Positions 1 to 9,173 of a stretch of 64,000 nucleotides of DNA are shown piece after piece. Each line of letters begins with the position of its first letter. Position 1 is the first letter of the stretch. A program made the position numbers and the translations under genes. This DNA comes from CAZJHD01 sp964545855. GTDB taxonomy: Bacteria > Planctomycetota > UBA1135 > JACQFD01. The stretch spans positions 59,299 through 123,298 of the forward strand of contig CAZJHD010000007.1 of NCBI GenBank assembly GCA_964545855.1, given 5' to 3'. The notes below the pieces were generated by a model. That model was not told the DNA's origin. It was given only the letters and a program-made list of their open reading frames with translations, and searched no databases.

Positions 1-606
1 GAGGTGAAGCTCTTCCTCGACGAGTTCGAGGAGAAGTGGCGCGAGTACAACGACCTCCTCAGCGACAACCTGATCTTCGTGCGGCGCACGGCCGACGTCG
101 GCGTGATCTCCAAGGAGGACGCTCTCGCCTACGGCCTCACGGGACCGTGCCTGCGCGGCTCCGGCGTCGACTTCGATCTGCGGAAGGCGCAGCCCTACGA
201 GCTCTACTCGAAGCTCGACTTCCGCGTCCCCGTCGGCCGAGGCGCCAAGGGGACCCTCGGCGACTGCTGGGACCGGTACTGGGTGCGCATGCAGGAGATG
301 TGGGAGTCGGTGCAGATCGTCCGCCAGTGCCTCGACGGGATCTCCGAGGGGCCCGTGATGGCCGACCTGCCGCCCGTGCTGCGCGTGCCGGCCGGCCATG
401 CCTACGTCGGGATCGAGAACCCGCGCGGCGAGCTCGGCCACTTCATCGTGAGCGACGGCGACAAGAAGGCGGTGCGCCTGCGCGTGCGTGGGCCCTCGTT
501 CTGCAACCTCTCGATCCTTCCGATGGTGCTCCCGGGCACCATGCTGGCGGACGCCGTGGCCGTGATCGGCTCCATCGACATCGTCCTCGGAGAGGTGGAC
601 CGATGA
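1..606 (+). CDS. nuoD: NADH-quinone oxidoreductase subunit D, C-terminal part (cut by window edge)
   Basis: This is the 49-kDa-type subunit of complex I. It belongs to the peripheral arm beside the quinone site and descends from NiFe-hydrogenase large subunits. The visible part is the last 200 or so codons. It includes the GPCLRGSGVDFDLRK segment typical of NuoD, the MQEMWESVQIVRQCLD helix and the C-terminal stretch ending in DIVLGEVDR. The frame is open from base 1, so the gene begins upstream and the GTG at 4 is an internal codon. The stop overlaps the nuoH start (ATGA), indicating translational coupling. NuoE, F and G do not follow. Confidence 0.95.
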   Translation, partial: EVKLFLDEFEEKWREYNDLLSDNLIFVRRTADVGVISKEDALAYGLTGPCLRGSGVDFDLRKAQPYELYSKLDFRVPVGRGAKGTLGDCWDRYWVRMQEMWESVQIVRQCLDGISEGPVMADLPPVLRVPAGHAYVGIENPRGELGHFIVSDGDKKAVRLRVRGPSFCNLSILPMVLPGTMLADAVAVIGSIDIVLGEVDR

Positions 607-1937
607 TCGCGCACGCTTCCTCTCTCGCGGCTTCGCACGTTGCTTCCGCGACGGCGGCGTTCCAGGGCGGCCGCTCCGGGAGCAACTGGACGATCGACCT
701 GCTGGAGTGGGTGCGCACGAGCTGGCTCTCGCGGCAGCTCGCGGGACTCGTCGGCCTCGACGAGGCGCCGGCGCTCCCGGGATGGCTCGCCGCCGCCATC
801 GGCGCCGGAATCGCCGTCGGCCTCGTGATCGCCGTCGTGTCCGTGGTCGCGATGCTCTCCATCTGGCTGGAGCGCCGCATCTCGGGCCGCATCCAGTCGC
901 GCATCGGACCGAACCGCGTCGGTCCCTTCGGCCTCCTGCAGTCGCTCGCCGACGGAGTGAAGCTCCTCCTGAAGGAGGACATCATCCCGACCGGGGCGGA
1001 CCGCAAGCTCTTCGTGCTCGCTCCGGCTCTCGTGATGGCGAGCGCGCTCGCGATGTTCGCCGCCGTTCCCTTCGCGGAGGGCGCCGGCTTCACCGACCTG
1101 AACCTCGGCGTCGTCTTCATCGTGGCGATCTCGGCGCTCGCGACGATCGGCGTGATCATGGCGGGCTGGTCGAGCAACAACAAATGGGCGCTCTACGGCG
1201 CCATGCGCGAGGCGGCGCAGGTGGTCGCCTACGAGGTGCCCCTCGGGATCTCGCTGCTGGTGCCCGTGATGGTCGCCGGGAGCTTCAACCTCCGGGAGAT
1301 GACGGAGGCGCAGGCCGGATGGGGAGGCGCCGCCTGGCTCATCTTCCAGAATCCCTTCGTCCTCCCGGGATTCCTGCTCTTCTTCGTCGCGATGCTGGCG
1401 GAGAACAAGCGCGCGCCCTTCGACCTGCCGGAATCGGAGTCGGAGCTCGTGGCCGGATTCCACACCGAGTACTCGGGGATCCGCTTCTCCTTCTTCTTCC
1501 TGGAGGAGTACGCGGCCATGTTCCTGATGTCGGCGGTCGCGTCGGCGCTGTTCCTCGGAGGATGGAACTTCCCCGGCGTCGACCTGCTGGGCGGCGCGCT
1601 GCGGACGATCGCGCAGCTCACGGTCTTCTGCTCGAAGACGATGTTCCTCGTCCTCGTGATGATCTGGATCCGGTGGACGCTGCCGCGCCTGCGCGTCGAT
1701 CAGGTGATGGTGATGGGGTACAAGTACCTCACGCCGCTCGCCCTGCTCTGCGTCCTCGGAGCTTCGACGTGGGAGGTGTTCGCCGGACGGCCGTTCCACG
1801 ACCGCCCGATGTGGATGCAGCTCTTCACGCCGGCACTCGTCGGGGTGGGCACGATCGTTCTCTTCCTGATGCTCCGCCGGCAGGCCGAGACCTCGGCCCG
1901 CTCCGATCCCCGACAGGCGCTCACCGCCCGCGGCTGA
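603..1937 (+). CDS. nuoH: NADH-quinone oxidoreductase subunit H
   Basis: NuoH is the membrane subunit of complex I that forms most of the quinone chamber next to NuoB and NuoD. The 444-residue protein has about eight to nine hydrophobic helices and the family signature loop with RIGPNRVGPFGLLQSLADGVKLLLKED. The acidic loop ENKRAPFDLPESESELV and the following HTEYSG are also diagnostic. The ATG at 603 overlaps the nuoD stop. The first 75 residues or so are longer than in most homologues and start with an Ala/Ser-rich stretch. The frame is open further upstream, but that part is nuoD read out of frame. Confidence 0.96.
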   Translation: MIAHASSLAASHVASATAAFQGGRSGSNWTIDLLEWVRTSWLSRQLAGLVGLDEAPALPGWLAAAIGAGIAVGLVIAVVSVVAMLSIWLERRISGRIQSRIGPNRVGPFGLLQSLADGVKLLLKEDIIPTGADRKLFVLAPALVMASALAMFAAVPFAEGAGFTDLNLGVVFIVAISALATIGVIMAGWSSNNKWALYGAMREAAQVVAYEVPLGISLLVPVMVAGSFNLREMTEAQAGWGGAAWLIFQNPFVLPGFLLFFVAMLAENKRAPFDLPESESELVAGFHTEYSGIRFSFFFLEEYAAMFLMSAVASALFLGGWNFPGVDLLGGALRTIAQLTVFCSKTMFLVLVMIWIRWTLPRLRVDQVMVMGYKYLTPLALLCVLGASTWEVFAGRPFHDRPMWMQLFTPALVGVGTIVLFLMLRRQAETSARSDPRQALTARG

Positions 1938-2009
1938 GGCCGTTCGCGCCGATCCCGATCTCGCACGCGCTTCCCGGAATCCCGACTCTCCTCTCCACCT
2001 CGATCGCCG

Positions 2010-2738
2010 ATGCACTCTCCTACGCGTGACTCCTCCATGTCTCCGGCCGGCGTCTCGCCGCGCAACGGCTGGTGGGCCGACGTCTGGGCCGGTTTCTGGA
2101 CGACGGCCGTCGGCATGCGGATCACGCTGAAGTACCTCTTCCGCAAGCCGAACACGGTGCAGTACCCCGAGGAGCGCATGCCGATCCCGGACCGGTACCG
2201 CGGGATCCACTACCTGGAGCAGGAGAAGTGCATCTACTGCTTCATGTGCGCGCGCGCGTGCCCCGTCGACTGCATCTCGATGGAGGCCGTTCGCCACGGG
2301 AAGGAGCTCGAGTGGGTCGCCTTCACGGTGGACTACAACCGCTGCATGTTCTGCGAGCTCTGCACCTATCCGTGCCCCAAGGATTGCATCCACGAGGGGA
2401 AGGAGTTCGCGCTCGTGACCTACGACCGCAAGGAACTCGTCCTCGACCTGCTCTCCTACAAGGGGCTCAGCGACGAGGCGAAGGTGCGCATCGAGATCGC
2501 CGAGAAGCAGAAGGCCGCGAAGGAGGCCGCGAAGGCGGCGAAGGCGGCGAAGACCGCCGCCGCGAAGTCGGCGCCGGCGGCCGAGTCGAGCGGTGCGGCG
2601 ACGGCGACGGCCACGGAGGAGGCGAAGCCCGCGAAGGGCGAGAAGCCCGCGAAGGCGAAGGACGCGTCGTCCCCGGTCGCCAAGCCGGACGGCGCGAAGA
2701 AGGACTCCTCCCCGAAGCCCGGAACCGGCTCCGCCTGA
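2010..2738 (+). CDS. nuoI: NADH-quinone oxidoreductase subunit I (two 4Fe-4S clusters)
   Basis: NuoI is the ferredoxin-like subunit that passes electrons towards NuoB. It has two 4Fe-4S motifs: CIYCFMCARACP from about residue 74 and CMFCELCTYPCP from about residue 112. Beyond residue 160 there is an unusual tail of roughly 80 residues, made almost only of Lys, Ala, Glu, Pro and Ser. Such low-complexity tails are common in high-GC bacteria and probably project into the cytoplasm. The start could also be the ATG at 2037; neither start has a strong ribosome-binding site. Confidence 0.95.
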   Translation: MHSPTRDSSMSPAGVSPRNGWWADVWAGFWTTAVGMRITLKYLFRKPNTVQYPEERMPIPDRYRGIHYLEQEKCIYCFMCARACPVDCISMEAVRHGKELEWVAFTVDYNRCMFCELCTYPCPKDCIHEGKEFALVTYDRKELVLDLLSYKGLSDEAKVRIEIAEKQKAAKEAAKAAKAAKTAAAKSAPAAESSGAATATATEEAKPAKGEKPAKAKDASSPVAKPDGAKKDSSPKPGTGSA

Positions 2739-2823
2739 CGGCCGGACCGACGCACCCGCGCGAACGCAGATCCTCCCAGGCGCTCCCACGACCCCCGCGC
2801 TCCGGCCGCCCCCAACCGGATTG

Positions 2824-3342
2824 ATGGAAACGCTCTTCTTCCTGCTCTTCGCGGCGCTCGCCATCGGCGGTGCCGTCGCGACGGTCTGGATGCGCTACGT
2901 CGTCCACAGCGCCTTCGCGCTGATGGGGACGTTCCTCGGCATCGCCGGGCTCTTCGTGCTGCTCGGCGCCGACTTCCTGGCCGTCACGCAGATCCTCATC
3001 TACGTGGGCGGGATCCTCGTCCTGATCCTCTTCGGGATCATGATGACCCCGCCGGACCGCAGCGAGCGGAACGCGAAGCGCGTCGGGGCGATCATGGTCG
3101 CGACCCTGGGGATCACCCTCGCGCTCGTGTCCCAGGTGGGCGGAGTCGTGAAGTGGGCGCAGACGCAGGACCTCGCGCCCCCGGAGCCGACGGCGGCCCC
3201 GATCGGCCGAGCCATGCTGCGGCCCGACGAGTACCTCGTGCCCTTCGAGCTCGCCTCGGTGGTCCTCCTGCTGGCGTTGATCGGCTCCGTCTTCATCGCG
3301 CGCCGCCGGACGACGATTCCCGTGTCCGAGGAGGGACGCTGA
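2824..3342 (+). CDS. nuoJ: NADH-quinone oxidoreductase subunit J
   Basis: NuoJ is a small membrane subunit of complex I. The 172-residue protein has about five hydrophobic helices and the family segment AVTQILIYVGGILVLILFG, containing the pi-bulge helix that gates proton pathways. The ATG at 2824 follows a TTG and was chosen because the hydrophobic N-terminus starts there; the frame is open for 230 bases upstream without protein-like sequence. The stop overlaps the nuoK start. Confidence 0.95.
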   Translation: METLFFLLFAALAIGGAVATVWMRYVVHSAFALMGTFLGIAGLFVLLGADFLAVTQILIYVGGILVLILFGIMMTPPDRSERNAKRVGAIMVATLGITLALVSQVGGVVKWAQTQDLAPPEPTAAPIGRAMLRPDEYLVPFELASVVLLLALIGSVFIARRRTTIPVSEEGR

Positions 3343-3641
3343 TGGGCCTCTCTGGATACCTCATCGTCTCGGCGATCCTCTTCGCCCTCGGGCTCGTCTG
3401 CACCGTCGCGCGCCGCAACGTGATCTACGTGCTGATGGGGATCGAGCTGATCCTGAACGCGGCCAACCTGAATCTCGTCGCCTTCGCGCGCTTCCAGGGA
3501 GGCCTCGACGGCCAGATGTTCGCGATCTTCTCGATCATCCTCGCCGCCGCGGAGGCCGCCGTGGCGCTGGCGATCGTGCTGAACGTCTTCGGGCTCTTCG
3601 ACTCGATCCGGCCGAACGACTCGGACCTCATGAAGGAATGA
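3342..3641 (+). CDS. nuoK: NADH-quinone oxidoreductase subunit K
   Basis: NuoK is the 99-residue, three-helix MrpC-like subunit of complex I. The conserved membrane carboxylates are visible in MGIELILNAANLNLVAFAR and in the AAAEAAVALAIVL helix. It overlaps nuoJ upstream and nuoL downstream by the ATGA arrangement, so the three genes are tightly coupled. Confidence 0.96.
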   Translation: MGLSGYLIVSAILFALGLVCTVARRNVIYVLMGIELILNAANLNLVAFARFQGGLDGQMFAIFSIILAAAEAAVALAIVLNVFGLFDSIRPNDSDLMKE

Positions 3642-5935
3642 GCGGCGTGAACCCCGAGACCCCACTCCGCGGCGCGCCGCGCCGGCTGCTCGCTCCGGTG
3701 GCCGACGCGGTGCGCCTCGTGCTGCGCCGAGCGCCGCTCCTCGTCGCGCTCCTCGGCCTCCTCGTGAGCTTCACGTGGGCGCAGGCAGGTGGCGGCGCAC
3801 AGCCCGGGGGCCAGGTCCCCGCGGGCGGCGCGGCGGCGAGCGCCGCGTCCTTCGGCTTCGGCTCGAGCGACATGCTCCTGCTGCTGCTGGTCCCGCTGCT
3901 GCCCCTCTTCGCGTACCTGATCCAGATCTTCTTCGGCCGCCGGCTCCCGCGGCAGGGCGACTGGCTCCTCACGGGCGCGATGTTCGCCGGGCTCGGGATC
4001 GCGGTCTACGAGTTCGCGAAGTGTCTCGGCGCCTGGAGCCCCGACTTCCGCGTGACGAGCGCGGAGATGGGGCTCTCCTGGAATTGGATCGCCGACGTGC
4101 CCGGCTTCCCGACGGTGGCGGCGGGGATCCTCTACGACAACCTCGCGGCGGCGATGCTCGTCGTCGTCACGCTCGTCAGCGCGCTCGTGCACCTGTTCAG
4201 CATCGGGTACATGCACGGCGACAGCCGGTACAACGTCTTCTTCGCGAACCTCTCGCTCTTCTCCTTCGCGATGCTCGGGTTGGTCCTCTCGGACAACCTG
4301 CTCTTCTTCTTCATCTTCTGGGAGCTGATGGGGCTCTGCTCCTATCTGCTCATCGGGCATTTCTACTTCAAGGACTCGGCGCGGAAGGCCTCGATGAAGG
4401 CCTTCCTCACGACGCGCATCGGCGACACCTGCCTCCTGATCGGGCTGTTCCTGCTCTGGAACGAGTACAAGACGCTCGAGTTCTCGGCGATCTACGAAGG
4501 GGTGCGCGGCACGGTCGAGGCGAGCCAGGGCTGGCCCGCGTGGCTCACGGCGGCCGGACTCCTGGTCTTCGGCGGCACGGTCGGCAAGTCGGCGCAGTTC
4601 CCGCTGCACGTCTGGCTCCCGGACGCCATGGAGGGTCCGACGCCGGTCTCCGCGATGATCCACGCGGCCACCATGGTCGCGGCCGGCGTGTTCCTCGTGG
4701 GCCGCGCCTTCCCGTTCCTCTCGCCCGAGGCGCGGCTCGTCGTGGCCGTCGTCGGAGCGTTCACGGGCCTCTTCGCGGCGACGATCGGCATCTGCGCGAA
4801 CGACATCAAGAAGGTGCTCGCCTACAGCACCATCTCCCAGCTCGGCTTCATGGTGGCGAGCATCGGCGCAGGAGGCGTGGCGGCCGGTCTCTTCCACATG
4901 ATCACGCACGCCTGCTTCAAGGGCTGCCTCTTCCTCGGCTCGGGCTCGGTGATCCACGCGGTCCACACCCAGGACATGCGCGAGATGGGTGGTCTCCGCC
5001 GGAAGATGCCGATCACCTACGCCACGATGCTCGTGTCGACGCTCGCGATCTCGGGCGTGCCGCTCTTCGCGGGCTTCTACTCGAAGGACGCGATCCTGGC
5101 GAAGGCGCTCGAGAGGGGACTGCTCGAGCATTCCGCGATCTGGATGGCTCCCTTCTTCCTGCTGGTGGCGGCGGCGGGGATGACGGCCTTCTACATGTTC
5201 CGGCTCGTCCACATGACGTTCCACGGCGAGCCGCGCGACCGGGGGAAGTTCGAGCACGCCCACGAGTCGGGCCCGGCGATGACGATCCCCTTGATCGTCC
5301 TCGGCGCGCTCGCCCTCCTCGCCGGCTACGACTGGAGCCACGGATTCCCGAATCCGTTCTCGAGCCACGGGTGGTTCCTCGAGCTCTGGCGCGATCCCGT
5401 GCCCTTCGAGACGGCGCTCGGCCTGGTGCGCCACGCGCCCGGCGCGATGACCCACGAGGCCGCCGAGCACTTCGCCCACGGCGCTGCCATGTGGACGAGC
5501 CTCGCCGTCGCCGGTCTCGGGATCGGCCTCTCGTTCCTCTTCTACTTCGGGAGCCGGCCGAAGCTCTCGGCGCCCCGCTGGGCGAAGGCCTTCGGGCCGG
5601 TCTACGGCCTCGTGCTGAACAAGTACTGGCTCGACGAGATCTACGGGAAGACCGTGATCGCCCTGCAGATGGTCGTCGCGCAGCTCGCGAGCCTCTTCGA
5701 CAAGTGGGTCGTCGATGGGATCGTGAACCTCGTCGGCTCCGTGATGGCGAAGGCGGCCGACGGATCGGCCACTTTCGATCGCACGGTGGTCGACGGCGCC
5801 GTGAACTTCGCGGGCTTCGGCACCCAGGCCGCCGGATCGGCGGTGCGACTGCTGCAGTCGGGACGGATCCAGCAGTACGTGACGATGTCGATCTTCGCGC
5901 TCGTCGTGCTGACGGCCGTTCTGATGCTCCGATAG
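3638..5935 (+). CDS. nuoL: NADH-quinone oxidoreductase subunit L, with an extra N-terminal segment
   Basis: NuoL is the distal antiporter-like proton-pumping subunit of complex I, carrying the long lateral helix. The 765-residue protein contains the proton_antipo core with GTVGKSAQFPLHVWLPDAM and PTPVSAMIHAATMVAAGV, and the conserved AYSTISQLGFM segment. The first 80 or so residues are additional to the usual start. They hold a hydrophobic helix resembling a signal or anchor and a Gly/Ala/Gln linker before the usual first helix at DMLLLLLVPLLPLFAYL. A start inside this leader cannot be ruled out, but the ATG at 3638 overlaps the nuoK stop as the neighbouring genes do. Confidence 0.95.
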   Translation: MSGVNPETPLRGAPRRLLAPVADAVRLVLRRAPLLVALLGLLVSFTWAQAGGGAQPGGQVPAGGAAASAASFGFGSSDMLLLLLVPLLPLFAYLIQIFFGRRLPRQGDWLLTGAMFAGLGIAVYEFAKCLGAWSPDFRVTSAEMGLSWNWIADVPGFPTVAAGILYDNLAAAMLVVVTLVSALVHLFSIGYMHGDSRYNVFFANLSLFSFAMLGLVLSDNLLFFFIFWELMGLCSYLLIGHFYFKDSARKASMKAFLTTRIGDTCLLIGLFLLWNEYKTLEFSAIYEGVRGTVEASQGWPAWLTAAGLLVFGGTVGKSAQFPLHVWLPDAMEGPTPVSAMIHAATMVAAGVFLVGRAFPFLSPEARLVVAVVGAFTGLFAATIGICANDIKKVLAYSTISQLGFMVASIGAGGVAAGLFHMITHACFKGCLFLGSGSVIHAVHTQDMREMGGLRRKMPITYATMLVSTLAISGVPLFAGFYSKDAILAKALERGLLEHSAIWMAPFFLLVAAAGMTAFYMFRLVHMTFHGEPRDRGKFEHAHESGPAMTIPLIVLGALALLAGYDWSHGFPNPFSSHGWFLELWRDPVPFETALGLVRHAPGAMTHEAAEHFAHGAAMWTSLAVAGLGIGLSFLFYFGSRPKLSAPRWAKAFGPVYGLVLNKYWLDEIYGKTVIALQMVVAQLASLFDKWVVDGIVNLVGSVMAKAADGSATFDRTVVDGAVNFAGFGTQAAGSAVRLLQSGRIQQYVTMSIFALVVLTAVLMLR

Positions 5936-6098
5936 CCCTTCGATCCCGAGCCCGACCCGATCGGTCGCTCACTCCTTCGGCGGACTCCGCTCGCATCCTT
6001 CCTCCTCGCTCCGGGCCGTGCCCGGCGCGAATTCCTCGGCCGGCCCTCGGCCACTCCCGGGACCGACGCTTCTCCCGGGTCGCCCCCGCACTCGCCGC

Positions 6099-7646
6099 AT
6101 GATCGCCAACCACCTGCTCACCTGGATCACGTTCTTCCCGCTGCTCGGGATGATCGCGGTGCTGCTCGTCCCTTCGGCGCAGCGTCAGCTGATCCGGCTC
6201 GTCGCCGTCGTCGCCACGGCCGTTCCGCTGGGGCTCGCCACCTACCTGTGGCTGTGGGCCTTCGACGGCAGCGCGAAGGAGCTCCAGCTCGTGGAGCGGG
6301 TGGAGTGGATCCGCGCGGGCGACTTCCTGGTGCACTACTTCGTCGGGGTCGACGGCCTGTCGATGCCTCTCCTGGCGCTGAGCTGCCTCCTGATGTTCGT
6401 CGGGGTCTTCGCCTCCTTCGGCATCGAGAAGGGGGTGAAGGGCTACTTCGCGCTGTTCCTCCTGCTCGAGGTCGGGATCAACGGCACCTTCGTCTCGCTC
6501 GATCTCTTCCTCTTCTACGTGTTCTGGGAAGTGATGCTCCTCCCGATGTACTTCCTCATCGGGATCTGGGGAGGACCGCGCCGCGAGTACGCCGCGATCA
6601 AGTTCTTCCTCTACACGCTCGCGGGCTCGGTGCTGATGCTCGTGGCGATCGTCGCGCTCTACCTGATCACGGGCACCTTCGCGATCCAGAGCTACGTCGA
6701 CGCCGGCGGGCAGGCCGTCGCCGGGCTCCTCGAGCGGGCACGCACCGACCGCATCGATCCGACCGTGCTGTTCGCCGGAGGCGCGCTGCTCGGCCTGCCC
6801 TTCCAGCACTGGGTCTTCTGGTTCTTCTTCATCGCCTTCGCGATCAAGGTGCCGGTCTTCCCGTTCCACACGTGGCTCCCGGACGCCCACGTGGAGGCGC
6901 CGACGCCGATCTCCGTGATCCTCGCCGGCATCCTGCTGAAGCTCGGCGGCTACGGCATGTTCCGCATCGGCTTCCCGATCGCCCCCGACGCGTTCCAGGA
7001 CTACCGGACGTTCCTCGCGACCCTCGGAACGATCAACATCGTCTATGGCGCCTACGTGGCGCTCGGGCAGACCGACTTCAAGAAGATGGTCGCCTACTCG
7101 TCGGTCTCGCACATGGGCTACGTGCTGCTCGGCGCGGCCGCGATGACCGAGTGGAGCATCACGGGAGCCGTGCTGCAGATGTTCAATCACGGCACCAGCA
7201 GCGCGATGCTCTTCCTCATCGTGGGCGTGCTCTACGACCGCGCCCACCATCGCGACCTGAACGGCTTCGGCGGGATCATGGGGCAGATGCCGGTCTACGG
7301 AGGCCTCACGACGCTCGGGTTCTTCGCGGCCCTCGGGCTGCCGGGGCTCGCCGGGTTCGTGAGCGAGGCGATGACGCTGATGGGCTCGTTCCAGACCTAT
7401 CCGACCCTCACCGTCATCTCCTGCCTCGGCGTGGTGATGACGGCGGCGTTCCTGCTCTACGCGATCCAGCGCGTCTTCCTCGGCCCCCTCAACCCGAAGT
7501 ACGCGAGGCTGCCGGAGATCTCCGGTCGCGAGATCTTCTGCCAGGCGCCCTTCGCCGTGCTCTGCGTCCTCTTCGGCGTGGCGCCGGCGCTGATCGTGAA
7601 GATCCTCGCGCCCGCGGCGCAGAGCTTCCTCGCCCTCTTCGTCTGA
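6099..7646 (+). CDS. nuoM: NADH-quinone oxidoreductase subunit M
   Basis: NuoM is the second antiporter-like subunit of complex I. The 515-residue protein has about fourteen helices, with the family motifs FYVFWEVMLLPMYFLIGIWG, FPFHTWLPDAHVEAPT and VAYSSVSHMGYVLLG. The conserved Glu in the FWEVMLLP helix and the Lys in the mid-protein helix KVPVFPFHTW are present. The ATG at 6099 starts the first hydrophobic helix. A 163-bp gap separates it from nuoL, longer than elsewhere in the operon. Confidence 0.96.
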   Translation: MIANHLLTWITFFPLLGMIAVLLVPSAQRQLIRLVAVVATAVPLGLATYLWLWAFDGSAKELQLVERVEWIRAGDFLVHYFVGVDGLSMPLLALSCLLMFVGVFASFGIEKGVKGYFALFLLLEVGINGTFVSLDLFLFYVFWEVMLLPMYFLIGIWGGPRREYAAIKFFLYTLAGSVLMLVAIVALYLITGTFAIQSYVDAGGQAVAGLLERARTDRIDPTVLFAGGALLGLPFQHWVFWFFFIAFAIKVPVFPFHTWLPDAHVEAPTPISVILAGILLKLGGYGMFRIGFPIAPDAFQDYRTFLATLGTINIVYGAYVALGQTDFKKMVAYSSVSHMGYVLLGAAAMTEWSITGAVLQMFNHGTSSAMLFLIVGVLYDRAHHRDLNGFGGIMGQMPVYGGLTTLGFFAALGLPGLAGFVSEAMTLMGSFQTYPTLTVISCLGVVMTAAFLLYAIQRVFLGPLNPKYARLPEISGREIFCQAPFAVLCVLFGVAPALIVKILAPAAQSFLALFV

Positions 7647-7679
7647 GCCGGCCGGAGCCACGGCGACCCGACCCACAGC

Positions 7680-9173
7680 ATGGACCTGAGCCAACTCTAC
7701 TGGCTTCGACCGGAGCTCTGCCTCACGGCGTTCGCGTGCGCCGCCCTGCTGGTCGACCTGTTCGTCCAGCGGGGCCGCAACTCCTCGATCGTCGGACTCT
7801 TCAGCCTCTTCGGCCTGCTGGCCACGGGGTTCTTCCTCGTCGACCAGTACCGCGTCGAGGCGCCCATCGGTCCGGTGCTCGGCGTGATGGCCGTCGACCG
7901 ATTCTCGACGCTCTTCAAGCTCTTCGCCGTGGGCTCCCTCGCCTTCGTCGTGCTCTTCACGATGCTCAGCCGGCGCACCAAGCCGGACGGCTACGGCGAG
8001 TTCTACTTCATCCTGCTCTGCGCGGGTCTCGGCGCCTTCTTCATGGCGTCGACCTACAACCTGCTGCTCATGTACCTGGGGCTCGAGCTGCTCTCGATCG
8101 CCTCCTACGTGCTGGCGGGCTACGCGAAGGGCGACCGCAAGTCGGGCGAGGCGGCCCTCAAGTACGTGATCTTCGGTGCCGTGGCCTCGGGCGTGATGCT
8201 CTACGGCTTCACGTTGTTCTATGGCCTCACGGGCTCCCTCGACCTGCAGGAGATCGGGCCCCAGCTGCGCGAGCAGTTCGCCATCTCGCCGATCCCGATC
8301 TCCGTCGCCGTCTCCCTCAGCCTCGCGGGCTTCGGCTACAAGATCTCCGCGGCGCCCTTCCACTTCTGGACGCCCGACGTCTACGAAGGCGCGCCCACGC
8401 CCGTGACGACGTTCCTCGCCGTCGCGTCGAAGGGAGCGGGGTTCGCCGCCCTGCTGCGGTTCCTCGCCGCGGGTTTCCTGCCGGATCGCAACCTCCTCGG
8501 CCCCGGCGACGGCGCGATGCTCGGCTACGGCGCGAAGCTGGGCGCCCTTCTGGCGGTGATCGCGGCCGCCACGATGACGCTCGGCAACCTGGCGGCGCTC
8601 GGGCAGAGCAATCTGAAGCGGATGCTCGCCTACTCGTCGATCGCCCACGCGGGCTACGTCCTCATGGGCGCGGCGGCGATGGATGCGAAGGGCTTCGAGT
8701 CGGTGCTCTTCTATCTCGTCGTCTACTACTTCATGAACCTGGGGGCCTTCGGAGCCGTCATCTACTTCGCCGACACGACCGGCGACGAGCAGGTGGAAGA
8801 CCTTCGCGGGCTCGGCTGGAAAGCGCCCGTCGTGGGCGCCTCCTTCGTCGTCTTCCTCGTGGCTCTCGTGGGTCTCCCGCCCACGGCCGGATTCATCGGA
8901 AAGTACTTCCTCTTCATCGCGGCGATCGACCGCGGGTTCGCCTGGCTCGCGGTCGTCGCCGGCGTGAACTCCGCGATCTCCCTCTTCTATTACTTCCGCA
9001 TCGCGAAGGCGATGTACCTGAGGCCCGAGAGCGAGGCGAAGTTCGTGTCGGTGCGCCCTTCGCCGATCTTCGCGACGCTCCTGGTGGGACTCGCCTTCGG
9101 GACGCTCTGGTTCGGGCTCGCCTTCGGCCGGCTGTCGGACTGGATGCACCACAGCCAGAGCCTCATCCCCTGA
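7680..9173 (+). CDS. nuoN: NADH-quinone oxidoreductase subunit N
   Basis: NuoN is the third antiporter-like subunit of complex I and the last gene of the operon. The 497-residue protein shows the family features: YLGLELLSIASYVLAGY, PFHFWTPDVYEGAPTPVT and LAYSSIAHAGYVLMGAAA. It starts 33 bp after nuoM. Its 3' end overlaps the 3' end of the convergent glycosyltransferase gene by 11 bp, so no separate terminator fits between them. Confidence 0.96.
   Translation: MDLSQLYWLRPELCLTAFACAALLVDLFVQRGRNSSIVGLFSLFGLLATGFFLVDQYRVEAPIGPVLGVMAVDRFSTLFKLFAVGSLAFVVLFTMLSRRTKPDGYGEFYFILLCAGLGAFFMASTYNLLLMYLGLELLSIASYVLAGYAKGDRKSGEAALKYVIFGAVASGVMLYGFTLFYGLTGSLDLQEIGPQLREQFAISPIPISVAVSLSLAGFGYKISAAPFHFWTPDVYEGAPTPVTTFLAVASKGAGFAALLRFLAAGFLPDRNLLGPGDGAMLGYGAKLGALLAVIAAATMTLGNLAALGQSNLKRMLAYSSIAHAGYVLMGAAAMDAKGFESVLFYLVVYYFMNLGAFGAVIYFADTTGDEQVEDLRGLGWKAPVVGASFVVFLVALVGLPPTAGFIGKYFLFIAAIDRGFAWLAVVAGVNSAISLFYYFRIAKAMYLRPESEAKFVSVRPSPIFATLLVGLAFGTLWFGLAFGRLSDWMHHSQSLIP

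Noticed and set aside
36..602. Upstream extension of the nuoH frame
   Set aside because: The sequence is nuoD read in another frame and is Arg-rich. NuoH-like sequence starts only after the ATG at 603.
402..2864. Long minus-strand open frame of about 820 codons opposite nuoH and nuoI
   Set aside because: It is Arg/Glu/His-rich low-complexity sequence antisense to clear complex I genes, as expected from GC-rich third positions. Similar shadows opposite nuoL, nuoM, topA and the helicase were dropped for the same reason.
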